Source of the DNA: Mytilisepta virgata
Taxonomy: Eukaryota > Mollusca > Bivalvia > Mytilida > Mytilidae
DNA length: 64,000 nucleotides
Direction of reading: 5' to 3'
NCBI GenBank assembly: GCA_028015205.1
Contig: CM051519.1
Coordinates: forward strand, 82,977,539 to 83,041,538
Position numbers and translations under genes: made by a program. Below are positions 10,901 through 19,633 of the stretch, in pieces; position 1 is the stretch's first letter, and every line of letters begins with the position of its first letter. The notes under the pieces were generated by a model. It was given only the letters and a program-made list of their open reading frames with translations, searched no databases and was not told where the DNA came from.

Positions 10901-13653
10901 AAACCTCATATCAAATGATTCTGTCGAAATTGGAGTTTGTTAGTGACATTGATCATTACCCCGTTAGGTAATGTAGAAAGTCAATATATAATGTATATTT
11001 ATCAGGTATGACAGTATCGAATCAGTTGTGAAAGGTAGGAAACATATGCCATATATATATTTGTATTTATTTATTTATTTATTTTGTTTTTATTTTGTTT
11101 TATTTTTTTGTCTTGCTCTTCAGTTTTAATAGCTAAATATTTGTCATGGAGTGCATTCTAACAAAATAATAAAAATAATAATTATATATAATGATATTAA
11201 TAATAATAATCACTTTATTGAAATAGATTAACTAAGCTGGATTGTAGTATATAAATGTTACAATATATCAGCTTTTAACAAGAACACAAATAACACACTT
11301 ATGAGAGAAATATAGATTCTCCTTCAGTACGAGTGAGTTATGGAATTTCTACACCCGAGATAGTTAAATTTTCGATTTTCAACACGCAAGCCTTTAGCGA
11401 GCGTGTTAAAATCTAAAATTTAACTATTGAGGGTGGAGAAATTCCATAACTCACGAGTAAATTGAAGGAGAATCTGTTTCTCCTATGATTTTCGACAATA
11501 ACCTCAAGAAAATGTCGTTGCTATGTAGTTTGTTTACATAGACGTCATTTCGGGTCTTCTCTAGTTTATCGTTCCAATAACTGTAGAAAAAAGGGCGGTA
11601 ATTCCCACGTAGAAATTTAATCACCGGGAAGTGGTTAAAGATATTATGTATTTTTATCCCACCGATTAAACGCGTCAAGAATAGGAGAAATAATAATAAC
11701 GGTACTCTGAAGCTAAACCCAGCTCTGGGAAAGGTATACTTTAGGAAGGTGAAGTATATTGTATTGTATGACTTTGACAACCATCTATGGTCAATTTCGT
11801 CAGATTATGATAACAATGATAACTGTCACGCGAAATGGTATGACATTCAAAAGTGCGACGTCACAATCAAGGTATAACGTCATACATTCAAAAGACGCAA
11901 GATCGACAGTCAAAAACGGAAAATCGTACGTTGTACAGGATCTGGAAAGCTGGTATTTGCTTTAAAATCTCACAAAAATGTAAGCCTGATTTTATTTTGT
12001 TTGTTTAAAGACATTTTACGTTTTTCTGTAAAACTTTTTGACTTGTTATAGTCTACAAGGCTGCCTGTATATGACACCTTGTATGGTTCGCTCGATTACA
12101 GAAATGATGCATATTGTCCTATTTGAATCGAAATAATTCATTGATACCATGCTCTATGGTTATTTTAATATGATTAGGCCCCATATTTGTTAATATTTTA
12201 CACCTCACTAAAGCTCGGTGTAAAATATAAAGAAATATTTAAGTTCTAACCGTGTTAAAATCACCATAGAGCATGGCACCAATGAATTATTTCTTAAGTA
12301 GTTGGACAATACATTTGATTTTTATCTCGGACGCCGATAACATACACAGGGGCGGGTCCAGGTGAGGGCGTAATGGGCGTACATACCACCCCCCCCCTTT
12401 TCCAATAAAATTTGCTTAATATATTGATTTATCATATTCATTAATAATTGACGTCAATTTTTTATATTCTATCATGTATTCTACATTAAAGCCTAAAGAA
12501 CTTTATCCTTCACTGTTTGTTTGTCTTGTATCATGTGTGTCGTTCAACGAAACCAGAACTCAATCTAAAATAGAGAGATATTAAACAGTCTGGCTACTTC
12601 ATAATTTTATGCTAAATTGTTGAAATCCAGGAGCTTCTGAGCTTCCCCATGGACCCTCTACCAGGGCAACCGTAGTTACACCTCCAGTTCATAAAATCCT
12701 GGCCTAGGACTATTGAAATGTTAAGTAACGCCTTATACCCTAGAATTTGGAATTTCTCGTTATTGGTCTACTGCTGTTAAGATCCATCCAATCATTTAAT
12801 ATACAATAGACAATTAATCGAGAGAATTCGGCATAAAAAATATCAAACCCTGACACTTGAACTATAAAATTTACATGCTCCAAGTCAGAAACCGTTACAT
12901 TAGTGCATTTCACAATTATTTTATGATTTTAGCGAAAAAAGCTCCAAAAAATTTTTATTATACGCCCCCCCCCCCCTTTCAAACATCCTGGAAACGCCCC
13001 TAATATGTACCGAAAGTCAAACTGGTAAATATTTTTTAATTATTATTACTTCGTGAAGAAATGCATTGATTCCATTGGCTAAAGGGAATTTGAATTTTTG
13101 CAATAACTCTGCAGTGTTTCAATATCACCTTGCACGAATCGCGGCAGGGTGATATTTTGTCAGTGACAACTAAAGCATTCAGTAGAATTAAAAACACAAA
13201 GGGTGTTATGACAAATGACTCACTCGGGGAAAAAAATTCACCATCGAATTCGTCTCGGGTAATGTTTTTTTCCTTGTTTGGTAATCTACCATAACACCCT
13301 CAACTAAAGGCAGTATATTTATAACAACGCATTTAAATCCTTTCAGATCGTCTGTATTCAATTTATTTATATTTTTATTCATTTTATTCGTTTTACAGTG
13401 TGAGAAGGATTTATTGGTGAAACCAAAGGTGCGACATAGCATTTTTGCCGATAATCCAGTTCAAGAAGAAGAAATGCTTTATGCCGAACAACAGATGACA
13501 GAAAAATCGTCGTTACATTTGTCATTAGAGGCTTTTGATATTAGTTCATTTACAACAGCGTCTGTACAAGGAAATGATGGTGGATATGTGATACCAATTA
13601 GTGAACTTGATAAAAATTATAACCAAGAACATCATGAGGATACACAGTTTTAA
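1691..13653 (+). CDS. D8C / LDL-receptor-A / mucin-like type I membrane protein (5' partial)
   Basis: Six exons join in phase: 1691-1913, 2276-2383, 2940-3056, 8109-8222, 8642-9969 and 13399-13653. They give 714 residues plus a stop, with the N-terminus missing. In order: the second half of a D8C (uromodulin/GP2/OIT3-type) cysteine domain with CC and VKNCG-x-FFVYRL; a short acidic linker; a complete LDL-receptor A repeat; a truncated LDL-receptor A repeat; about 400 Ser/Thr-rich residues with N-glycosylation sequons; a hydrophobic membrane segment near residues 589-611 (about 9844-9912) followed by basic residues; and a tail of about 100 residues with GGYVIPIS, a possible SH2-type tyrosine site. 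D8C and LDLa domains are extracellular binding modules, so a cell-surface receptor or adhesion role is inferred; the ligand is unknown. I do not recognise a named orthologue. The first exon(s), with the signal peptide and the rest of D8C, were not found. Confidence 0.85.
2276..2383 (+). CDS. Exon: acidic linker
   Basis: The acceptor is TTTCAACTGCAG and the donor is GTACGT at 2384. It is 108 nt, phase 1 to phase 1. It encodes a linker of about 36 residues with one cysteine (YNDEIEPFTAKTGES at its start), with no known domain. It is supported mainly by perfect phase agreement with both neighbours. Confidence 0.65.
2653..2696 (-). ncRNA. Degenerate hammerhead ribozyme motif
   Basis: This is a partial copy of the ribozyme unit at 6608-7232. 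On the minus strand the stem I arms AUGCUG/CAGCAU and the GAAA box remain. Stem II is GAG-GUAA-CUU, with a GNRA-type loop. The core reads UUGAUGA instead of CUGAUGA, so cleavage is probably lost. Confidence 0.6.
2819..2870 (+). ncRNA. Decayed hammerhead remnant of the 20.9-kb type
   Basis: It aligns by eye with the hammerhead at 20880-20934: TTGA, then CTGATAA in place of CTGATGA, a weak stem II, GAAA, ATCTTGT and AATCAAAATTG. The change in the core and the poor stem II suggest an inactive fossil of a Penelope-like terminal repeat. Confidence 0.5.
2940..3056 (+). CDS. Exon: complete LDL-receptor class A repeat
   Basis: The acceptor is TTTACTTTTATAG and the donor is GTTTGT at 3057; 117 nt, phase 1 to 1. 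All six cysteines of an LDLa repeat are present, with the calcium-site signature DCGDYSDEMDC. A single symmetric exon per LDLa module is the usual animal arrangement. Confidence 0.92.
3090..4990 (-). pseudogene. Penelope-like reverse transcriptase, decayed
   Basis: The minus strand carries a frameshifted Penelope-type RT in pieces at 4990-4311, 4491-4198, 4189-3842 and 3830-3395. Recognisable motifs in order: VIVPADKAPNN, PKLHMCPYKQRFIAGS, FDFSTLYTT (motif A), IPMGTNCAPLLADLF (motif B), then YDKRDDFDFPIVNFPF and KFYGRHHDLVDRY. Between 3842 and 3820, where the catalytic Y-x-D-D motif is expected, stops and a small indel occur. The enzyme is therefore dead. A 3' tail with GGAGCACCTGAG matches the fragment at 1.2-1.6 kb. 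I see no GIY-YIG endonuclease domain. It lies in an intron, antisense to the host gene. Confidence 0.85.
4991..5678. other. Intronic stretch, nothing supported
   Basis: AT-rich intron sequence between the RT remnant and the repeat at 5679. It could contain the 5' leader of the Penelope-like element on the minus strand. No open frame or splice-bounded exon is recognisable. Confidence 0.3.
5679..6600 (+). repeat. GCTCACCTGG-family repeat (left end type, truncated)
   Basis: It starts GAGGCCCCCCAGGAGCC, then TCGCTCACCTGGCC. Inside are five or so diverged units of about 150-165 bp with GGCCATNTTGGATGACGGG, TCATCGGATATAATTCTGAA and GGACCATTGCTGC. A second left-end motif (GAGCCTGTATCGGTCACCTGG) begins near 6518. 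No right-hand GCCAGGTGAGCTAAAAA end is present. Confidence 0.8.
6654..6700 (-). ncRNA. Type I hammerhead ribozyme, copy A
   Basis: Minus strand, 5' to 3': stem I AUGCUG (6700-6695), core CUGAUGA (6694-6688), stem II GAGG/CCUU with loop UAACU, GAAA (6674-6671), short stem III UGC/GUA with loop GUC, then UA and the second stem I arm CAGCAU (6659-6654). Stem I pairs 6 of 6. The predicted cut is after an AUA triplet, between 6660 and 6659, allowed by the NUH rule. Penelope-like elements are known to carry such motifs. Confidence 0.75.
7032..7078 (-). ncRNA. Type I hammerhead ribozyme, copy B
   Basis: Same sequence as copy A, shifted by 378 bases, with the predicted cut between 7038 and 7037. Cleavage at both sites of a minus-strand transcript would release a 378-nt RNA. 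Confidence 0.75.
7233..8108. other. Intronic stretch with a perfect 16-bp hairpin
   Basis: No coding exon is visible. CAAGGATTTAAATAGT at 7945-7960 is repeated in perfect inverted form at 7970-7985 with a 9-base loop. The rest is AT-rich intron ending at the polypyrimidine tract of the exon at 8109. Confidence 0.5.
8109..8222 (+). CDS. Exon: truncated LDL-receptor class A repeat
   Basis: The acceptor is TTCTCTTTCAG and the donor is GTACAG at 8223; 114 nt, phase 1 to 1. It begins like an LDLa repeat (CPEGTLKCPNGYCIVRGRERC) but stops after four cysteines. The acidic D-x-S-D-E calcium site and the last two cysteines are replaced by a Ser/Thr/Asn-rich run leading into the stalk. Confidence 0.88.
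8642..9969 (+). CDS. Exon: Ser/Thr-rich stalk, membrane segment and juxtamembrane tail
   Basis: The acceptor is TTTACATTACAG and the donor is GTAAGT at 9970; 1328 nt, entering at phase 1 and leaving at phase 0. It encodes about 442 residues dominated by Ser and Thr with NVT, NLT, NSS, NST and NTT sequons, like an O-glycosylated mucin stalk. A strong hydrophobic stretch (IVVIVISTVIVLSILLICF) follows, then KQREQTR as a stop-transfer signal. The large intact open frame without repeats argues that it is a real exon. Confidence 0.9.
11315..11474. mobile_element. Fold-back element, 160 bp palindrome
   Basis: The left arm GATTCTCCTTCAGTACGAG continues through GTGAGTTATGGAATTTC. It returns in reverse as GAAATTCCATAACTCAC and ends AAGGAGAATC. 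The centre is an inner hairpin, AACACGC/GCGTGTT. Arms are about 65-70 bp with a few mismatches. It is probably a MITE-like or satellite fold-back unit. Confidence 0.7.
12111..12311. mobile_element. Fold-back element, 201 bp palindrome
   Basis: The arm ATATTGTCC ... AAATAATTCATTG ... CCATGCTCTATGG returns as CCATAGAGCATGG ... CAATGAATTATTT ... GGACAATAC. The centre has ATTTTACACC/GGTGTAAAAT around AAGCTC. Its plan resembles the 11.3-kb fold-back, including a TTTTA-rich central stem. Confidence 0.7.
12347..13001. mobile_element. Non-autonomous DNA transposon-like element, 655 bp
   Basis: The ends are CAGGGGCGGGTCCAGG and, inverted, CCTGGAAACGCCCCT; runs of C lie near each end (about 12388-12397 and 12965-12976). 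This end type is common in hAT-like elements, but I could not find a matching 8-bp target duplication. Superfamily is therefore uncertain. No transposase frame. Confidence 0.6.
13399..13653 (+). CDS. Exon: cytoplasmic tail with stop codon
   Basis: The acceptor is TTCGTTTTACAG; the exon begins at phase 0, matching the previous donor, and ends at TAA 13651-13653. It encodes about 84 residues: acidic, with QEEEMLYAEQQ and GGYVIPISELD. The YVIP tyrosine could be phosphorylated (inference). I see no canonical AATAAA in the next 300 bases. Confidence 0.85.
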   Translation, partial: CEKDLLVKPKVRHSIFADNPVQEEEMLYAEQQMTEKSSLHLSLEAFDISSFTTASVQGNDGGYVIPISELDKNYNQEHHEDTQF

Positions 13654-14175
13654 AAGATTTTTAACATATTTTTACTTATCAGAAAATTCCAAATAGTAAA
13701 GTTTCTTTGTTTTGTTTAAAATATTTTTAATTTTTTATGGTTATTTAGAGAGTGGTTAGTGTTGAGTGTAGAATGTGTTAATATATTAGGATGTTTAGGG
13801 CATTTTCTTAGATTAATTTAGATAAAAATTGTATTACAATACATACAGTCTCAAAATATTCAATCATACAATCATAGATGCAAAATACAAGAACATCCAT
13901 ATCAGGTGGATGACATTCGTCACAAATATGAAAGGATCCCAAAAACTTTAATACCCTTAATATACTAGTACACGAGATTTAATTATCAAACATGTCAAAA
14001 AAATAACCTCTAGGAAACATGGTCCTTGCTCTGGACGGACACAAGAATGTGCCTTGGTAATATAATTTATGATACATCAACCCTGAGTTTTTTTTACAGA
14101 ATCTATATTATTTTCCTTAGATTAACACAACAGAAGAATGTTGTATGATTGTTGCTTTCTTAACATCTCGTGGAA
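13654..14175. other. 3' flank of the D8C/LDLa gene
   Basis: AT-rich sequence that should contain the 3' UTR. I see no clear AATAAA signal or exon in it. Confidence 0.35.
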
Positions 14176-16197
14176 AACAAGAGGCTCAATGGGCTGAGCC
14201 TGTATCGCTCACCTGGCAGTCACAAACTTTTGATTTGACAGACTAGATTGATTTCTGGAAACTTTGTAAATGATCTTCTATAAATGCTTCATACCAAGTA
14301 TAAGTTCATTGGCCAAACGGTTTCAGAGGAGAAGTTTTAAATTTTGACCGATCAGAACATATAAAGGTTTCTGGTGGCAATTTTGTTTCGGGGACTAGAA
14401 ATATTTATGCAAAGTTTGTGAAGGACCTTTCATAGATGATCCATACCAAAAATCAGTTCATTTGGCTTTACGGTTTCAAAGGAGAAGAACTTTTAAATTT
14501 CGACCAATCAGAACATGTAAATGCCCATGACGGCCATTTTGTTTCACGGACCAGGAAGATTTATGCAAACTTCCTAAAGGACCTTCCATAGATGCTCCAT
14601 ACCAAAAATCAGTTCATTTGGCTTTAAGGTTTCAGAGGAGAAGAAGTTTAAAATTTTGACCAGTCAGAACATGTAAATGCTCATGGCAGCCATTTTGTTT
14701 CACGGACCAGGCTGATTTAAGCAAATTTTGTAAAGGACCTTCCATAGATGTTCTATATCAAAAATCAGTTCATTTGGCTTAACGGTTTGTAAGGAGAAGA
14801 AGTTTTACATTTCAACCAGTCAGAGCATGTAAATGCTCATGGCGGCCATTTTGTTTCGCGGACCATGATGAGTTATGCAAACTTTGTAAAGGACCTTCCA
14901 TAGATCATCCATACCAAAAATCAGTTCATTTGGCTTTACGGTTTCAGAGGAGAACTTTTAAATTTTGACCAATCAGAACATGTAAATGCTCATGACGGCC
15001 AGTTTGTTTCACGGACCGGGAAGATTTATGCAAATTTCCTAAAGGACCTTCCATAGATGCTCCATACAAAAAATCTCATCATCACCATTCACTAAAGATA
15101 CCATGTTTACTTTAAAAACCAAATATTGTTCAAATCTGAGCAAGTGTAAAAAATGGCGGGAAAATGGCAGCCATTTTAAAAATGGCCGTCCAAAACAAAC
15201 TTTCATCATCACCATTCAACTCGGGATACCATGTTTACCTTGAAAGTAGCTTTCATCTTCATTTTCTTTCTATAATTCAGGAAAAAATAGCAAAAAACAG
15301 CATTTTGACCCCTATGTTCTATTTTTAGTAAGGGCGGACATGTTTTTCGACCAATCAAAAATCCAAGGATCGACTTTTTGCAGGATACCCTAAGGAACAA
15401 TCTTATCCAATTTTCATTTGATTTTGAATAGTAGTTTCAGAGAAGAAGATTTTTGAAATAATAACATAAAAAAAGCCAAAAATGTCAAAAAAGGGCAATA
15501 ACTCTAACATCAGTTGACAGATTGTAACGAAAATCAGCAGATAGGTAGCTCTCATCATGCTGAACACTTTCAACCTACCAGAATTTGCCGTAACCTAATG
15601 ATTTTTGAGATATTTGCGAAAAACTGTTTTTTGACCCCTATGTTCTATTTTTAGTAACAGCGGCCATGTTTTTCGACGAATCAAAAATCCCCACATCAGT
15701 TCTATGCAGGGTACCCCAAGAAATAATCTTACCAAGTTTCATTTGATTTTGAATAGTAGTTTCAGAGAAGAAGATTTTTGAAATAATAACATAAAAAAAG
15801 CCAAAAATGTCAAAAAAGGGCAATAACTCTAACATCAGTTGACAGATTTTCACGAAAATCAGCACATAGGTAGTTCTCATCATGCTGAACACTTTCAACC
15901 TGCCAGAATTTGCCGTTTCTTAATGATTTTTGAGATATTTGCGAAAAACTGTTGTTTGACCCCTATGTTCTATTTTTAGTAACAGCGGCAATGTTTTTCG
16001 ACGAATCAAAAATCCCCACATCAGTTCTATGCAGGGTACCTCAAGGAACATTCATACCAAGTTTGGTTCTAATTAGTCAAGAAGTTTCAGAGGAGAAGAG
16101 TTTTGTATAATTGTTAACGACGACGACGGACGACGACGACGACGGACGCCAAGTGATGGCAATAGCTCACATGGCCTTTGGCCAGGTGAGCTAAAAA
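14176..16197 (+). repeat. GCTCACCTGG-family repeat, full-length with two kinds of tandem core
   Basis: It starts AACAAGAGGCTC then GTATCGCTCACCTGGC and ends GGCCAGGTGAGCTAAAAA. GCTCACCTGGC and GCCAGGTGAGC are an 11-bp inverted terminal repeat. The first half holds about five units of 156 bp (anchor AATCAGTTCATTTGGC at 14451, 14607, 14763, 14919). The second half holds units of about 325 bp (anchor CCCCTATGTTCTATTTTTAG at about 15309, 15635, 15960). Near the right end is a GACGACGGACG run. No protein is encoded. Confidence 0.85.
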
Positions 16198-16601
16198 TGT
16201 TGCATCTTCAGGACCAGAACAAGTTCAAAAATACATGAAATGTATTCAAGAAATGAGGTATAATCAGATTCGAAGAGCAGTTATTTTATACTGCCAACGG
16301 AAAAGTCAGGTCGTTTGGGAAGAGACGAGCACCCAAGCCACTTGTAGCAGCTATTTTTTTTTTTTCGAAACATGTAGAGAGTCATTTCGAACAAGGCTTG
16401 TGACATTTTTCAACTTTGGTCTACGTTCAGGCTTTCAGACTATTATAATTGACTATATCCCAACAAGATATTCCCATCCGTACATGTACAGGGGACTGTA
16501 GGTTGAGCCCATTACATAGTGTTGAATGTCTGCCACAAATAAAACAGTAGTAACTGTTCTGATTTTGTTATCAATTTATTAAACAAGAGTATGATAGTGA
16601 T
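16198..16601. other. Intergenic gap and TIMP 3' flank
   Basis: It contains the 3' UTR side of the TIMP gene. A minus-strand AATAAA lies at 16580-16575, about 22 bases after the TIMP stop codon, and could be its poly(A) signal. Nothing else is recognised. Confidence 0.45.
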
Positions 16602-16775
16602 TTAGTAAGGATCCTTGCCTTTACAACATTTTTTGAATGCTCCTCCTTTACCAATGTACCAATCACATTTGAAACCAAGACCATGATGATACTTGTATCC
16701 ATAATATGTACGTTGACATGTGCAATACTTGTAATAACAATGGGCTGGTTTACTGGAATCCATTGTACATTGTCC
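16602..16775 (-). CDS. TIMP: TIMP exon 5: cysteine-rich C-terminal domain
   Basis: The acceptor is GTTTATTTTATAG; 174 nt to TAA at 16604-16602. It encodes GQCTMDSSKPAHC, YCTC, FKCDWYIG and a final KKCCKGKDPY. It is basic and tyrosine-rich. In vertebrate TIMPs this subdomain contributes binding to metalloproteinase hemopexin domains. Confidence 0.88.
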   Translation of the reverse strand, partial: GQCTMDSSKPAHCYYKYCTCQRTYYGYKYHHGLGFKCDWYIGKGGAFKKCCKGKDPY

Positions 16776-19585
16776 CTATAAAATAAACAAAATATTGCTA
16801 AACAATACATCTTTCTGTCATGTCGCAATGATCATAAAAAAAAAATTAATAAATATGTATGTTGTGAGAATTTTATTCAATGAATACCAGCGGCATAATT
16901 TAATAAAGTTGCAGTTTAAAGCCGGAAATAACGAAAATAAAAAATATCTAAACATTTCATGTGTATCATTAAGTTCTTCTGAATCGCCGTGAAAGAATTT
17001 TTTCATACAAAATGAACGGATTCTTCTCATGGAAGTGAGAAGTTCCATACTCTGTGGTGCACAATAGAATAACCAGCATAGCGGGGGCCAGGTTTTTGAA
17101 AGTATCGTAAAATTGATCGTAAGACATATCTTATGACATTACTTGCGATTAAGTTATGATGGTCTTACGACCTATCATATGATGTAAAACAAAGGTATCC
17201 TACGACAATCATAGTTACGACGATCGTATGACCATCGCAAGTCAGTAATGACAAATAATGAAAGTTTAAATGATTTAATAAGGTATGCAATTTATTTTTT
17301 AAAAAGTACATGTAACTAAAAGAAGAAAAAATAAATAAAAAATAACGTTTAATTAATTCTAATTTTAATAGCCTTTTAAAAATGATTAATGCATATACGT
17401 TTACTGTACATGTGTAACATGCATTTACATGTAAATCAATTATGCAATGTGACAATCTATTAACATGAATCAATAAAACCATTGTAAAAGTTTATCGGTC
17501 TACTCTATTTTAATATGAATAAAAAATACCTAGGGTTCGAACATTCAAATTCCCGCTTAACGAATTATTCGTACTTCTATACATATACGATCATTATAAG
17601 ACCATCTTACGACACCTTCTTCGGTGTCGTAACTTTGTGACAAATTTTGTGACATGTCACAAGTTGCGACCCTTTCGAAAACACATTTTATGACTGCGAC
17701 ACGTCGTAAGACCATTTTGCGATATGACATCTTCGAAAACCTGGCCCCGGGTTATTTGAAAGAGTGCACCATGTACATTGAGGTTATTTCGAATAGAATG
17801 AAAACTAAATTACCGTCAATTCTTATAATTTAATTTCAACTTGATTTGACGTGTAAAACGTTGGGATTCCCTTTAATGGCGTCATTGTAGAAAAGAAAAT
17901 TTAGTCTATGATATGACAGACGAAAAAAAATTGACCAATCAAATGACGCGTTAAATCCAATCTTATATTATTGCACTATGTTTATAATCATGAATGACTT
18001 AATATAGACATTGTAATAGGTACTAAACATTTTGGTTTACCTAATTCTTACTTCGAGCACTGCTGATGATAATTAAATTTGCATATTATGGTTGATAGGT
18101 ATTATTTATTGTCAATTTTTTAGATTTTTGTAATCTTGCGCAAAACAAATTATGTAAATTACCTGACAACCAGCCTGTTGTGTGTACCTGTATTTAATTG
18201 CATTCCGTTGATGTGGCGTAACTCTGGACCATTTCTGATTGAATCCACATTTATTTACCCAGTATTCATTGCCCAACATGTTTCCTATAATTTAAGATTA
18301 AATAAGGACTTTAATCATTGCCAATCCTGTTTCCTATGAGGAAACACCAAACACAGTTGCAAATTGTACCACTTTTGCCGGTATAAGGGATTGTTTTGAT
18401 CTTGAAAAGTATGAGCTTAAATGCCTTATAAGTGACTTTTATACTTTTATGTTGAAGAACAGGAAAATCTGTTATTCCTTTTCTTTTAGTAAAGTTCCAT
18501 CTTGACATGAGTTAGATTGCTCTATATATAATTCATATCTCCGTTTTTTTGTTCAGAATATTTGTAAACGAAATATATTTATAGAATTTTCAGTTTTACG
18601 ATAATATTTTTAAATCAGCAAAACCCCTCAATTAACAAAAATGCGTCAAAATAATAAGCTTTATACTTTAAAAAACGTCTGTAACAACTTTTAACTTCAA
18701 ATATTAAGAATATCAAGTGACTAATTTATCATTACTTGACAACTCTGTTAAGAACACTGAAAATTTCTAAAAGGTGTGCTATTATCATCAGATATTGTCT
18801 TAAAGTAAGATGTTCACAGCTGTTAATCAGGGAGCATTGACATCAAACACATGAAACAAGTGGAAAAATGTCTCAGTTCCACAGAATGAAGATATAAAAC
18901 TAAAACGTCCAATTTTGTGATAAAACAGCCGAAAAAATACATGTATATGACTTGTATATTAGTGACTATGAACAAATCATTAGCATTAATATGATTTGTA
19001 AAGTGTTCCTGTAAAAGCTGTAATTCACTGCATGAAAATACAACATGAAATAGACTGACATTCTTTGAGCTACACAGGACATAAATATCAAATTGTTGAA
19101 GAAACGCTTGACCAAGAAATCATATGACTCCATAAACACGTTAACAAAATAGGATGCTATTGGAAATTTTTTTTTTTCTAAATTACATCAATACCTACCA
19201 CACAAAAGGTATGTATCTCCGACATTCAGAGAAATACCGCAATAAGTACTACATCCTTTCGAGAAAATTCCAATCTCCTGGTGCTTTTTACATGGCCCCT
19301 AGTAAAACGAAAACAGCCGATCAAATGTCTGCATATACAAGGGTATAAATGTTTAAATGGTTTCAATATATAAACATGTACATATATCACTTCAAACCTG
19401 CTTTAACGCATCCAGGTAAGCTATTTAATAATTTGAAATTAATGAAGTGTTATCATGGTTATCTTGATACATTAGTAACTTTCTATAAAATGTACAATAC
19501 GTGTACCAGTTCTGCTTTGGTGCATTGAACGTGCAAATGTCTGATAAGATTTTCAATTTGTAATTTTGTTGTGCTTTTTTTCTCT

Positions 19586-19633
<48 letters not shown>

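Larger units (their letters stand above)
9970..13398 (+). other. Last intron of the D8C/LDLa gene
   Basis: A 3.4-kb intron between a GTAAGT donor and a TTTTACAG acceptor. It contains two fold-back sequences (11315-11474, 12111-12311), a terminal-inverted-repeat element (12347-13001) and a TTTA-rich low-complexity tract near 11040-11105. No exon is supported within it. Confidence 0.6.

Noticed and set aside
12340..13010. hAT-type 8-bp target duplication around the CAGGGGCGG element
   Set aside because: The flanks (AACATACA and ATATGTAC) do not match as a direct duplication, so the superfamily call was left open.
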